Assembly (NCBI RefSeq): GCF_020520285.1
Contig: NZ_CP084742.1
Span: 4,216,001 to 4,280,000, forward strand
Reading direction: 5' to 3'
DNA: 64,000 nt
DNA from: Pseudomonas sp. L5B5
Lineage (GTDB): Bacteria; Pseudomonadota; Gammaproteobacteria; Pseudomonadales; Pseudomonadaceae
Position 1 is the first letter of the stretch; every line of letters starts with the position of its first letter. Positions 49,062 through 58,854 of the stretch are shown here, in pieces. The position numbers were made by a program, and so were the translations under genes. Under the pieces are notes generated by a model that was not told the origin of the DNA, searched no databases, and was given only the letters and a program-made list of their open reading frames with translations.

Positions 49062-49494
49062 GGCGCGGGTCCTTCAAGGGAGAACTGATGACTTCCACCG
49101 CGCCCTCGCGAATGGCGTTGTAGAAACAGTTGGGGCGCCCGGTGTGGCAGGCCGGGCCGGTCTGCTCTACCCGCAGCAGCACGGCGTCGCCGTCGCAGTC
49201 TAGGCGTGCTTCAACCAGGCGCTGGCGGTGCCCGGAGCTTTCACCCTTGCGCCACAGGCACCGGCGCGAACGCGACCAGTAGCAGACCTGGCCGCTGGCC
49301 AGGGTCTCGGCCAGGGCCCGGCGGTTCATCCAGGCCAGCATCAGTACCTCGCCGTTGTCATGGCGCTGGGCGATGGCGGCGATCAAGCCGTCGGCGTTCC
49401 AGGGCAGGGCGTCGAGCACAGCAGTCAAAGGCCAGCGGCTGCCCTGGGGGGCCGCTTCCAGATCCAGCAGCGACAACGGTGGGCGCTGGATCAT
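49051..49494 (-). CDS. hisI2: Phosphoribosyl-AMP cyclohydrolase paralog (HisI2)
   Basis: 147 residues. Third step of histidine synthesis. The motif LDCDGDAVLLRVEQ, GPACHTGRPNCFYNA keeps the cysteines and histidine of the HisI metal site. Context in the Zur-type operon marks it as the low-zinc paralog. Its ATG overlaps the znuA stop (ATGA). The first 25 residues before LPWNADGLIAAI are longer than in housekeeping HisI. Confidence 0.88.
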   Translation of the reverse strand: MIQRPPLSLLDLEAAPQGSRWPLTAVLDALPWNADGLIAAIAQRHDNGEVLMLAWMNRRALAETLASGQVCYWSRSRRCLWRKGESSGHRQRLVEARLDCDGDAVLLRVEQTGPACHTGRPNCFYNAIREGAVEVISSPLKDPRHDP

Positions 49495-50375
49495 GGTCGC
49501 CCCAGGGCGTCGTACAGCGTATTGAGGTTGTACTCGAACAAGCCGGTGAAGGTGCTCGCCGGACCGCTGGCCGAGAGCGCATCGGAATACAGCGTGCCAC
49601 CGATATGGGCCCCGCTTTCGTCGGCGATCTGCTTGAGCAGGCGCGCGTCCTTGATGTTTTCCATGAACACCGCCTTGACCCCGGCGTTGCGGATCTGGGT
49701 GATCAGCGCAGCGACTTCCGCCGCCGATGGCTCGCGCTCGGTGGACAGGCCTTGGGGCGCCAGGAACTCGATGCCGTAGGCCTGGCCCAGGTAACCGAAG
49801 GCGTCATGGGAGGTGACGATCTTGCGGTTGCCGGCGGGCAGTGCGCCGAACTTGGCCTTGGCTTCGGCCAGCAGTTGATAGATGCGCTCGAGGTAGGCCT
49901 GGCCATTGCGTTCGTAGTCGTCCCGATGGACCGGGTCGGCGGCGACCAGCGCCTTGGTGATGTTGTGGACGTAGAGTTCACTGTTGGCCAGGTTGTGCCA
50001 CGCGTGCGGATCGGGAATGTGTTCGCCGTCTTCTTCCAGCGTACGGGGGATTACCCCGCGGCTGGCGGTGATGACCACGGCCGGGGTCGCGGTGCTGGCC
50101 ACCAGGCGGTCCAGCCAGGGTTCGAAGCCCAGGCCGTTCTTGATGATCAGCCGGGCACGGAGCAGGGCCTTGGCGTCATCCGGAGTCGGCTCGTAGGTGT
50201 GGGCATCCTCATCGGCGCCCACCAGGCTGGTGATTTGCACATGGTCGCCGCCGACCTGGCGGGTCATGTCGGCGAGGATGCTGAAGCTGGTGACCACGGC
50301 CAGTTTGTCCGCCGCCTGGGCAGTGGATAGCGACAACGGCAGCAGCAGGCTGAACAGCACGAGTAGAACACGCAT
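49491..50375 (-). CDS. Zinc ABC transporter substrate-binding protein (ZnuA family)
   Basis: 294 residues with signal peptide (about 1-21, STAQAAD). Cluster A-I solute-binding fold: metal-ligand histidines in DAHTYEPTP, DPHAWHN and TSHDAFGYL, plus an acidic ligand near the C-terminus (LYSDALSA). It lacks the long His-rich loop of classical ZnuA. Start at 50375 (MRVLLVLF) has GAGGTG 7 nt upstream; 50390 is possible. Probably a second zinc importer next to the housekeeping znuABC elsewhere. Confidence 0.9.
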   Translation of the reverse strand: MRVLLVLFSLLLPLSLSTAQAADKLAVVTSFSILADMTRQVGGDHVQITSLVGADEDAHTYEPTPDDAKALLRARLIIKNGLGFEPWLDRLVASTATPAVVITASRGVIPRTLEEDGEHIPDPHAWHNLANSELYVHNITKALVAADPVHRDDYERNGQAYLERIYQLLAEAKAKFGALPAGNRKIVTSHDAFGYLGQAYGIEFLAPQGLSTEREPSAAEVAALITQIRNAGVKAVFMENIKDARLLKQIADESGAHIGGTLYSDALSASGPASTFTGLFEYNLNTLYDALGRP

Positions 50376-50386
50376 CGGCAGGCACC

Positions 50387-51253
50387 TCATGGGGATGTGG
50401 GCAAAGGCGGGCGGTGCAGCAAGCCGTGGACCGGGCCGAACACCACCGAGAGCAGGTACAGACCGCCGGCCACCAGCACGATCGCCGGTCCGCAGGGCAG
50501 CGAGTAGTGGAACGACAACAGCAGCCCCAGCCATACCGAGAGGCAACCGAACAGTCCGGCGATGCCGATCAGGGCCGGCAGGCGACGACTCCAGAAACGC
50601 GCAGCGGCGGCCGGCAGCATCATCAGGCCCACCACCATCAGTGCGCCGATGGCCTGGAAACCGATCACCAGATTGAGCACCACCAGGGTCAGGAACAGGC
50701 CGTGAGCCAGAGGGCCGAGGCAGCTGACGCTGCGCAGGAACAGCGGATCGAGGGTATCCAGCAGCAACGGTTTGTAGATCAGCGCCATGGCCAGCAGGCT
50801 GACCGTGCAGACGATCAGCATGCCGTCCAGGGTCGGGCCATCCACGGCCAGGGCCGAGCCGAACAACAGGTGCAGCAGGTCCAGGCGCTGGCCGGCCAGC
50901 CCGAGGATCAGAACGCCGCTGGCCAGGGAGATGGGATAGATCGCGGCAATGCTGGCGTCTTCCCGTAGGCCGGTGCGGCGGGTGATCCACGCCGCCATCC
51001 CGGCCATGCCCAGGCCCGCGCCGAGCCCGCCGAGCGTCAGGGCCGGCAGGCTCAAGCCGGCGAACCAGAAGCCCAGCGCCGCTCCCGGAAGAATGCCGTG
51101 GGCGACTGCGTCGCCGATCAGGCTCATGCGCCGCAGGATCAGGAACACTCCCAGGGGCGCAGTGCTGCAGGCCAATACCAGTCCGCCGAGCAGGGCCCGG
51201 CGCATGAACACGAATTCGTTGAAGGGTTGCCAGAGGTGGCTGATGAGATGCAT
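50387..51253 (-). CDS. Zinc/manganese-type ABC transporter permease (ZnuB family)
   Basis: 288 residues, eight to nine membrane segments, with the family motif RRMSLIGDAVAHGILPGAALGF near the start and GFQAIGALMVVGLMMLPAAAARFW later. Forms the membrane channel for the adjacent ATPase and binding protein. Start and preceding stop overlap by one base (TGATG). Confidence 0.92.
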   Translation of the reverse strand: MHLISHLWQPFNEFVFMRRALLGGLVLACSTAPLGVFLILRRMSLIGDAVAHGILPGAALGFWFAGLSLPALTLGGLGAGLGMAGMAAWITRRTGLREDASIAAIYPISLASGVLILGLAGQRLDLLHLLFGSALAVDGPTLDGMLIVCTVSLLAMALIYKPLLLDTLDPLFLRSVSCLGPLAHGLFLTLVVLNLVIGFQAIGALMVVGLMMLPAAAARFWSRRLPALIGIAGLFGCLSVWLGLLLSFHYSLPCGPAIVLVAGGLYLLSVVFGPVHGLLHRPPLPTSP

Positions 51254-51921
51254 CAGACCCCCTGCATGGACAAGGGTGGGGCGATCAGTTCATGGCTGGA
51301 TGCGAACACGCAACCGCTGCCCTTGAGCAACAGCGTCTGGGGAATGTGCTGGCGCACGGCGGACAGGTCATGGCAAACCACCACCAGTGTGTGGCCTTGG
51401 GCATGCCAATGGTGCAAGTGCTGCCAGAGCAGGACCTGGCCGGCTTCATCGAGGGCGGCGTGGGGTTCGTCCAGTAACAGCAACGGCGCGTCGGTGAGCG
51501 TCAGCCGGGCCAGTAGGGCGCGTTGCAACTCGCCACCGGAGAGGGCCATCAGCGGACGTTTCTCCAGGCCTGCCAATTGCCAGTCGGTCAGTACCGCCTC
51601 CAGCTTGTACGCCCGGCGGGCAGCGCTTTCATGTTGCCCCCAGAAACCTGCGGCCACCAGTTCTTCCAGGTTGATGGGGAACTGTCGGTCCAGGTGGTGC
51701 TGCTGAGTCAGGAACGCCAGGCCGCCTCGGTTGGGCAGGCTATGTTCGACCTTGCCCGAAAGAGGTTTCTGCAATCCGGCCAGTACCTTCATCAGGCTGC
51801 TCTTGCCCGAACCATTGGCGCCAATGATGGCGGTCAGGCTCCCAGGCATCAGGTGCAGGTCCAGGGGTGGTGTCATGGGTTGGCCCGGCGGCCCCCAGCA
51901 CAAGGCTTGGCAGCGCAGCAT
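51253..51921 (-). CDS. Zinc ABC transporter ATP-binding protein (ZnuC family)
   Basis: 222 residues. Walker A GANGSGKSS, signature LSGGELQRALLARL, Walker B LLLLDEPHAALDE, and the H-loop VVVCHDLSAV. Energises the adjacent permease. Overlaps the folE2 stop by one base (TGATG), binding zinc import to folate replacement in one transcript. The order folE2-ATPase-permease-binding protein is the reverse of many znu operons. Confidence 0.93.
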   Translation of the reverse strand: MLRCQALCWGPPGQPMTPPLDLHLMPGSLTAIIGANGSGKSSLMKVLAGLQKPLSGKVEHSLPNRGGLAFLTQQHHLDRQFPINLEELVAAGFWGQHESAARRAYKLEAVLTDWQLAGLEKRPLMALSGGELQRALLARLTLTDAPLLLLDEPHAALDEAGQVLLWQHLHHWHAQGHTLVVVCHDLSAVRQHIPQTLLLKGSGCVFASSHELIAPPLSMQGV

Positions 51922-52814
51922 CAGGCCTCCCAGTTCCAGCGGCTTTCGGCCACGGCATCATGGGCGTGCAGACTTTCCGCATGCACCACGCGCAGGGCAA
52001 ACGCATTGATCCCGGGTGAGCGCCGCAAGGCCAGGTTGAGGCGGCGGGCGGCGTCCTCGCAGAACATCAGGTTCTGTCCGTTGGCCAGGGCGAAGGCTTG
52101 TTCATCGGCACGTTTGACGGCGGTTTGCACGGCGGTGCCGAGGGAGTTTTCCGCATCGTTGATCACGGCAATCAACGGCAGCTCATCGATGAAACTGTCC
52201 AGGCGCAGGCGCAACTCTGCATGGCTGCGTTGACTATGGGGCGTGGCGACTATGCCTTGGGTCGATCCCAGCCAGGCCAGGACAGCGGAATGTTGCAACG
52301 CCTGGTTGGCGAAGTCGTCGATGAATTGCTGTTGGATCAGCTGGCGCGAAAGGGCTGCGGAGCAAGGGCAGGTCGAGGAATAAGGCACGTCGATTTTTAG
52401 TTCCACGTGGAACATGCCGTTTTTCAGCTGCGCTTCGATGCTTAGTGGATAACGTTTCCAGCCGGCCAGGGGGCTGACCAATGCCGGGCGCTTGAGCAGC
52501 AGATCCAGGTGGATGCGCAGATAGGCCTGCTGTGCCAAGCCGTCATGGCTGTCGAGAAAACGCTGCAGTACCTGGCGCAGCAGGGCCGGATCGAGGTTCT
52601 GTTGTTCCAGCATCTCCAAGGCCAGGTACAGGCGCGACATGTGGATGCCTCGCGCCTCGCCATCGTCCAGGCTGACGCCGGCGTCGGCGAGGGCGGAGGT
52701 TCGCTGGCCATCGATCACTACGGGCAGGGCAATGCCGCACATGCCGACCCAGTCCAGTGGCAAGGCTTGGCGTGAGGCCTGCGCGGCGATATCCGGCAGA
52801 GTCAGCGCGTTCAT
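51921..52814 (-). CDS. folE2: GTP cyclohydrolase FolE2 (GCYH-IB), zinc-independent
   Basis: 297 residues. Converts GTP to dihydroneopterin triphosphate in folate synthesis without strict need for zinc. The active-site segment TCPCSAALSRQL and the SRLYLALE and SQRSHAELRL blocks are typical of COG1469. Zur-repressed folE2 is established in several bacteria, and a perfect Zur-box palindrome lies 32 bp upstream. It is the first gene of a seven-gene operon. A parS palindrome is embedded at 52399-52414. Confidence 0.95.
   Translation of the reverse strand: MNALTLPDIAAQASRQALPLDWVGMCGIALPVVIDGQRTSALADAGVSLDDGEARGIHMSRLYLALEMLEQQNLDPALLRQVLQRFLDSHDGLAQQAYLRIHLDLLLKRPALVSPLAGWKRYPLSIEAQLKNGMFHVELKIDVPYSSTCPCSAALSRQLIQQQFIDDFANQALQHSAVLAWLGSTQGIVATPHSQRSHAELRLRLDSFIDELPLIAVINDAENSLGTAVQTAVKRADEQAFALANGQNLMFCEDAARRLNLALRRSPGINAFALRVVHAESLHAHDAVAESRWNWEA
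52399..52414. promoter_or_regulatory. parS: parS site (ParB-binding palindrome) inside folE2
   Basis: AGTTCCACGTGGAACA: the 14-bp palindrome GTTCCACGTGGAAC is complete, 15 of 16 match to parS. It lies within coding sequence for FHVELK of folE2, about 49 kb from parAB and 13.6 kb from the other site. Confidence 0.85.
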
Positions 52815-52845
52815 GAGCAGGTCCGTCGTTGGAAAAGATTCGACA

Positions 52846-52860
52846 TGTTATATTATAACA
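52846..52860. promoter_or_regulatory. Zur box between folE2 operon and amidase gene
   Basis: Perfect 15-bp palindrome TGTTATATTATAACA, the core of the gamma-proteobacterial Zur-binding consensus. It sits 32 bp from the folE2 start and 83 bp from the amidase start, so it can repress both directions. TATAAC inside the box could serve as -10 for the rightward gene with TTGGAA (52829) upstream. Confidence 0.85.
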
Positions 52861-52942
52861 ATACAATCGATGGAAGCTTTTTCCCCAGCGGTCATCCACC
52901 CTGCCTTGTGAGTACGGACGCTCCTCATTTGCGGTAGTCGCC

Positions 52943-54163
52943 ATGCATAGACGTCAATTGCTCAACCTGTTGTTGGCCGGTACGGCCCTGGTGTTTCCCT
53001 GGAGTGTTTGCGCAACGCAGATTCGCAGCGCCAGGTTGTGGAATTCCACCGACAAGTTGCGCCTGGTGCTGGATCTGAGCGGTCCGGTGCACTACAAGAC
53101 TTTCACCCTGAGTGCCCCGGAGCGCTTGATCGTGGACCTGAGCGGTGCGCGCATGAGCGGCGACTTCAGTCAGCTGGCCCTGGCCAACACGGTGATCCGC
53201 TCGATCCGATCCGGGCATTTTGGCCAGGGTGATACGCGAATCGTCCTCGATCTGACGCAGCCGGTGCAGCTCAACAGCTTTCTGTTGCCGCCCCAGGACG
53301 GACAGGGGCATCGCCTGGTGCTGGACCTGTCCGGGAGCGCCGCGTCCGCACCGGCCATCGCTGCCGCCACCGTGCCCGCAGCCAGGCCCCAGGCTTCGGC
53401 GAACCCTACCCATCCCAAGCGCGACATCATGGTCGTGGTGGACCCCGGACACGGTGGCAAGGACCCGGGAGCGGTGGGTGCCAGGGGCGAGCGGGAAAAG
53501 GATGTGGTGCTGTCCATTGCCCGGCTTCTGGCCAAGCGACTCAAGCGCGAGAAGGGTTTCGACGTGAAACTGGTGCGCAATGACGACTTCTTCGTGCCCC
53601 TGCGCAAGCGGGTGGAGATCGCCCGCCAACACAAGGCTGACCTGTTCATTTCGGTGCACGCCGATGCGGCGCCACGCTTGACCGCCTCCGGCGCCTCGGT
53701 GTTCGCCCTGTCCGAAGGTGGCGCGACTTCGGCCACCGCCCGCTTCATGGCCCAGCGGGAAAACGGTGTCGACCTGCTGGGGGCCAGCAGCCTGCTCAAT
53801 CTCAAGGACAAGGACCCGATGCTGGCGGGGGTGATCCTCGATATGTCGATGAGCGCCACTATCGCCGCCAGCCTGCAGTTGGGCAGCACGGTGCTGGACA
53901 GCCTGTCGGGGATCACCAGCCTGCACCAGAAGCGTGTGGAACAGGCCGGGTTTGCCGTGCTCAAGTCGCCGGACGTGCCATCGATCCTGGTAGAGACCGG
54001 CTTCATTTCCAATAGCCGCGACAGCCAGCGCCTGGTCACCGCGCGACACCAGCAGGCGATAGCCGATGGCCTGTTCCAGGGCTTGCAGCGCTATTTCGAG
54101 AGGAATCCACCGGTCAACAGCTACATGGCCTGGCTCAAGGAAACCCGGGACAACCAGGCTTAG
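52943..54163 (+). CDS. N-acetylmuramoyl-L-alanine amidase (AMIN + Amidase_3), zinc-starvation paralog
   Basis: 406 residues. Signal peptide (about 1-24; the MHRRQLL start may allow Tat or Sec export), AMIN domain (about 26-130) and Amidase_3 catalytic domain (MVVVDPGHGGKDPGAVG, SVHADAAP, VPSILVETGFISN) with zinc-ligand His and Glu residues. Cleaves the peptide from glycan during cell separation. Divergent from folE2 across a Zur box, as in the P. aeruginosa PA5538-PA5539 region. Followed immediately by a repeat element. Confidence 0.9.
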   Translation: MHRRQLLNLLLAGTALVFPWSVCATQIRSARLWNSTDKLRLVLDLSGPVHYKTFTLSAPERLIVDLSGARMSGDFSQLALANTVIRSIRSGHFGQGDTRIVLDLTQPVQLNSFLLPPQDGQGHRLVLDLSGSAASAPAIAAATVPAARPQASANPTHPKRDIMVVVDPGHGGKDPGAVGARGEREKDVVLSIARLLAKRLKREKGFDVKLVRNDDFFVPLRKRVEIARQHKADLFISVHADAAPRLTASGASVFALSEGGATSATARFMAQRENGVDLLGASSLLNLKDKDPMLAGVILDMSMSATIAASLQLGSTVLDSLSGITSLHQKRVEQAGFAVLKSPDVPSILVETGFISNSRDSQRLVTARHQQAIADGLFQGLQRYFERNPPVNSYMAWLKETRDNQA

Positions 54164-54321
54164 CAGGCCGTTGAAAAACTACCTGCGTTGCCATCGCTGC
54201 GTTAAAAACACGCTGGTGCGCCAGCCCGGTCAAAATGCTCATTTAGCACTCGTAAACTGCGCTTTTTCGCCTGTTTTTGCCTTGCGCTGACTGCCTCGCC
54301 TACGTTTTTCAACGGTCTGCT
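54162..54321. repeat. MITE-like intergenic element
   Basis: About 160 bp bounded by inverted repeats: AGCAGGCCGTTGAAAAAC at the left and, inverted, AGCAGACCGTTGAAAAAC at the right (17 of 18 positions). The left end covers the last two bases of the amidase stop codon. It contains no coding capacity. The terminal motif is frequent between genes of pseudomonads; transposase source unknown. Confidence 0.7.
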
Positions 54322-54330
54322 AGAGCGCTA

Positions 54331-54708
54331 TCAGCAACCGGTGATACGGCTGCAGGTGAACTGGGCGCGGCTGCCCCCGGAGCTGGAGAACCGATTGCGG
54401 GTGGTCCAGCCCACCCGCTGGCTGTAACCGACCCAGGCCTCGCCATCGGAGGCCAGGCCAGTGAAGAAGGTCAGCTGGCCGTAACGACTGCTGGTTTGCA
54501 CCCAGTAGCGTTTGCCGATGACCTCGAAACCCCGCAGATAAAGAGTGTTGCCGACAGTGGCGACGCTGTAGGCGTTGCCCAGTGGATCGACGCAGGCCAG
54601 CAGGGTGGCGCTGCGGGTGCAGGTCGCCAGGGTGCTGGGGGCAGCGGCAGTGGCATGGCCAGTCAACAACATCAGGCTGCAAAACAGGACAGGCAGGAAC
54701 GGGCGCAT
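54331..54708 (-). CDS. Small exported protein of unknown function
   Basis: 125 residues with signal peptide (about 1-22, GHATAAA) and four cysteines in the mature part (ATCTRSATLLACVD and FTCSRITGC), likely two disulfides. The family is not recognised. Its start is 78 bp from the Zur box at 54786, divergent from dksA2, so it may also respond to zinc. A hypothetical gene is found at this place (PA5537) in P. aeruginosa. Confidence 0.7.
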   Translation of the reverse strand: MRPFLPVLFCSLMLLTGHATAAAPSTLATCTRSATLLACVDPLGNAYSVATVGNTLYLRGFEVIGKRYWVQTSSRYGQLTFFTGLASDGEAWVGYSQRVGWTTRNRFSSSGGSRAQFTCSRITGC

Positions 54709-54770
54709 GGCGATTCTCGAGACGGCAGGGGCGCAGCATCGCGCCCTTCGTCATGTCGGACAAGAGAGCG

Positions 54771-54800
54771 TTGGCGAATATGTGTTGTTATAATATAACA
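54771..54800 (+). promoter_or_regulatory. Zur box overlapping a sigma70-like promoter of dksA2
   Basis: TGTTATAATATAACA (54786-54800) is a perfect palindrome and Zur-box core. TTGGCG at 54771-54776 and TATAAC at 54794-54799 are spaced by 17 bp and can form -35 and -10 elements, so Zur would block RNA polymerase directly. The dksA2 start is 28 bp downstream of the box. Confidence 0.8.
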
Positions 54801-54828
54801 TTAAATAAAGCCCAACCCGTGATCCGCC

Positions 54829-55233
54829 ATGACTGAACAAGACCTGCTCGCCCAGCCCGATACGCACTACCTGAACGAAGCCCAGCAGGGCTTCTTTCGC
54901 GAGCTATTGCTGGCCCAGCGCCGTGAACTGCAGGAGCGCATCAGCGGTGAGTTCGACCTGCTGCGCGAGCAGGAACCCCACAGCGACCCTGCGGATGTCG
55001 GCAGCGCCGAAGAACAGCGCCAGTGGCAGCTGCGCCTGCTGGAACGGGAAAAGAAGCTGCTGGACAAGATCGATGAGGCCCTGGAACGCCTGGCCCGTGG
55101 CGAATACGGCTGGTGCCGCGAGACCGGCGAGCCCATCGGACTCAAGCGCCTGCTGCTACGCCCCACCGCCACCTTGTGTATCGAAGCCAAAGAACGCCAA
55201 GAGCTGCGCGAGCGCCATCAACGGACGCTTTGA
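54829..55233 (+). CDS. dksA2: DksA2, zinc-independent DksA paralog
   Basis: 134 residues. RNA polymerase secondary-channel factor acting with ppGpp. A coiled coil (about 20-90) has the acidic tip (DPADVGSAEE) and a C-terminal globular part. The four-Cys zinc finger is replaced by Cys96-x2-Thr99 and Cys117-x2-Ala120, the pattern of P. aeruginosa DksA2, which works without zinc. Zur box and promoter directly upstream. First of the rightward genes with zigA 30 bp later. Confidence 0.95.
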   Translation: MTEQDLLAQPDTHYLNEAQQGFFRELLLAQRRELQERISGEFDLLREQEPHSDPADVGSAEEQRQWQLRLLEREKKLLDKIDEALERLARGEYGWCRETGEPIGLKRLLLRPTATLCIEAKERQELRERHQRTL

Positions 55234-55263
55234 GCCAGCCGCGAACCTGATGAGGAACCACCC

Positions 55264-56471
<1,208 letters not shown>

Positions 56472-56472
<1 letters not shown>

Positions 56473-57170
56473 TGCTCGCTCTGGGCACCCGGCTGACGCT
56501 GCTGCCCCGGCAGCCATTGTTCCGGCCCCTGCCAGCCGCTTTCAGGACCGTGCGCCGCCCGGCCATGGGGACCACTGCCGCGGTGCTGGCCGAGGTCCTC
56601 GATGATGAGGTCAACCTTGGGCTCTGGCAGCGCCAGTTACCGGTCCATATCGCCGATTTTGGCGAGTTGCTGTTGTCGTTGAACGAACCGCTGGCCGAGT
56701 CGTTGAGCCTGGAGCTGGCCGATGAGGAGGCGGTGCCGAATCTTCGCGGATTGGCCTCAGGGTTCAGCGACTTGCAGGGTTATGAGGGCTTTATCGCCGA
56801 CGTTTCCTGGCTGGTCAGTGCTTTTTCTTGCTTGCTGGGGGCTCGTCGGGTGGGCTTGCGGTTGCGGGTGCTGGACAAGGCCATGTGCCCGCGTTTTCAC
56901 GTGGACCATGTACCGATGCGCCTGATCACCACTTATGCCGGCGTGGGCAGCCAATGGCTGCGCGAGGGGGCGATGGATCGTCGCCAGCTGGGCCGGCCCG
57001 AGGCCGAACCCTCGGACCCGACCCTGATCCAGCAGGTCGGTTGCGGCGAAGTCGCGCTGTTCAAGGGTGAGAAATGGCACGGCAACGAAGGCTTCGGCCT
57101 GATCCACCGCTCCCCGCAGCTGGCTCCGGGCGAACGGCGCCTGATCCTGACCCTGGACTGGCTGGGCTGA
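56472..57170 (+). CDS. DUF1826 protein of the zinc-starvation operon
   Basis: 232 residues, cytoplasmic. The central motif CPRFHVDHVPMRLITTYAG and the later KGEKWHGNEG are conserved in DUF1826 and contain three His plus Cys/Asp that could bind metal. The HxDH..H layout recalls cupin or 2-oxoglutarate-oxygenase-like sites, but no function is known. Translation is coupled to the zigA-type gene (TGATG), as in the PA5534-PA5535 pair of P. aeruginosa. Confidence 0.85.
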
Positions 57171-57353
57171 TGGAGGCGCTGGCGCAGGCGGCGCCAGGGG
57201 CCGCAGGGGTTTGGGCGCCAGGGCAATCCCCGCGCCCTTGCCGGGCGTGCGCAGCCGTCGACAGCGGCAACACACCGAAGGCTGCAAGCGGGTGGTTTTC
57301 GCCTGGGCCGGGAAGGGCGTAGCATCACCTCACAGCGTTGCGGACCCCTTTCC

Positions 57354-58316
57354 ATGTTGCAGAACATCCCCACCCACGTGATTGCCGGCCCCCTGGGCGC
57401 CGGCAAGACGAGCCTGATTCGACATCTGCTGGAGCAGCGTCCGGCCAACGAGCGTTGGGCGATATTGATCAACGAATTCGGCCAGATCGGCCTGGATGCG
57501 GCCTTGCTCAGCCGCGACGAAGACGGCATCGCCTTCGGTGAAGTGGCCGGCGGTTGCCTGTGCTGCGTCAGCGGCGCGCCGTTCCAGGTCGGGCTGGGGC
57601 GCCTGCTGCGCAAGGCCCGACCCGATCGGCTGTTCATCGAGCCGTCAGGTCTTGGCCATCCTGCCCAACTGCTCAAGCAATTGGCGGCGGCCCCCTGGCA
57701 GGGGGTTCTGGCATTGCAGCCATGCGTGCTGGTGCTCGATGCCCAGGCCCTGGCTGCCGGCCAGCCTCTGCCTGTGGCCCAGCGGGATGCCCTGTCCAGT
57801 GCAGGCCTACTGGTGCTGAACAAGGACGAGCAGCTCAGCGACAGCGATCGACTGCGCGTGCTGGAGCAGCTACCGGCCTTGCCATTGTTCTGGACCCGTC
57901 ACGCTGCGCTGCCCCTGGCCGAGTTGCCGGGGCTTTCGGTCAGCGCCCAGGCGGCCCTGGAGCCGCCCGAGCTGCCCCATGGCCTGGGGCAACTGCCAGC
58001 GGTGTGGAGTGATCCGGCACTGCCGATCTGCCTCAGCCAGTCCCAGCCCGATGGCTGGAGCATCGGCTGGCGCTGGCACCCAAGCCAGCAGTTCGAGCTG
58101 GCGCGGATCGATCACTGGTTGCAGAACCTCGACTGGCGTCGGGCCAAGTTGGTGATCCACAGTGACGAAGGCTGGCGGTCGGGCAATGGCCTGGATAATT
58201 CGCCGTTCAATTGGCTGCCCAGCGAATGGCGGCGCGATTCACGCCTGGAGCTGATCTTCAACCAGCCCCAGGACATGGCTTCGCTGCAGGCGAGCCTGGC
58301 GCAGTGTCTGCGGTAG
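57354..58316 (+). CDS. Second COG0523/CobW-type GTPase (short form)
   Basis: 320 residues. P-loop GPLGAGKT (12-19), metal motif G-G-C-L-C-C (Cys68, Cys70, Cys71), IEPSGLGHP switch region and NKDE base-specificity motif. Shorter than zigA (320 vs 402), so a different subgroup. Position matches P. aeruginosa PA5532. A 183-bp gap separates it from the DUF1826 gene and may hold its own promoter; no Zur box seen there. Target metal unknown. Confidence 0.88.
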   Translation: MLQNIPTHVIAGPLGAGKTSLIRHLLEQRPANERWAILINEFGQIGLDAALLSRDEDGIAFGEVAGGCLCCVSGAPFQVGLGRLLRKARPDRLFIEPSGLGHPAQLLKQLAAAPWQGVLALQPCVLVLDAQALAAGQPLPVAQRDALSSAGLLVLNKDEQLSDSDRLRVLEQLPALPLFWTRHAALPLAELPGLSVSAQAALEPPELPHGLGQLPAVWSDPALPICLSQSQPDGWSIGWRWHPSQQFELARIDHWLQNLDWRRAKLVIHSDEGWRSGNGLDNSPFNWLPSEWRRDSRLELIFNQPQDMASLQASLAQCLR

Positions 58317-58347
58317 CGTTGGCCGCTGCTTCAGGAGAGGGCGGGGC

Positions 58348-58737
58348 TCAGTTGCGCCTGCGGTGTTCTTCGCGCCACTGGCTCAGTTCGATGACCTCGG
58401 CACTGGGAAGTGGCTCCTTGACCTCAAATGGATAGGGCGCCAGCTCGATATGTGCGCTATGGGGGCCGAACTGGGTGATGGTCCCCGAATGTCGGGTCTC
58501 GCCGGTGACCGTGAACTCGAAATTGTAGACCCGCGCCAGGCGCCGGCGGCCCTTGGCATCCTTGACGAAAGCGATGCGCTTGAGGGCGACGTTGCCGTCC
58601 AGCAGCTCGATGTCGAGCCTGGCGCAATGCTGCTTGACCCGCTCCAATGCCCGCTCGCGCAAGCCGTGGTTGTGCCACAACCAGGCCGCGCCGGTTGCCA
58701 GCAACATCAGCACAAAGATGTTTCCAAGGGTCAGCAT
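58348..58737 (-). CDS. DUF3301 membrane-anchored protein
   Basis: 129 residues. One N-terminal membrane helix (about 5-22) and a small beta-rich domain with RRLARVYNFEFTVTG. The family has no known function and is conserved in gamma-proteobacteria. Start at 58737 (MLTLGNIF) has GGAG 10 nt upstream; five more in-frame residues to 58752 are possible. Convergent with the CobW-type gene and divergent from pdxY. Confidence 0.8.
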   Translation of the reverse strand: MLTLGNIFVLMLLATGAAWLWHNHGLRERALERVKQHCARLDIELLDGNVALKRIAFVKDAKGRRRLARVYNFEFTVTGETRHSGTITQFGPHSAHIELAPYPFEVKEPLPSAEVIELSQWREEHRRRN

Positions 58738-58854
58738 GAAGGTTTGCTCCAACGAAGTGACATCAGCTTAACTGCGTCTCCGGTCTGTCGTACAGGCTGC
58801 GTTTAGTCGCATACTGCGCGGCTTGAATTCTCCCGGTTCTATGGAAAATCCCGC

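Noticed and set aside
56896..56911. Possible third parS (TTCACGTGGACC)
   Set aside because: Only the central CACGTG is palindromic; the outer arms do not match.
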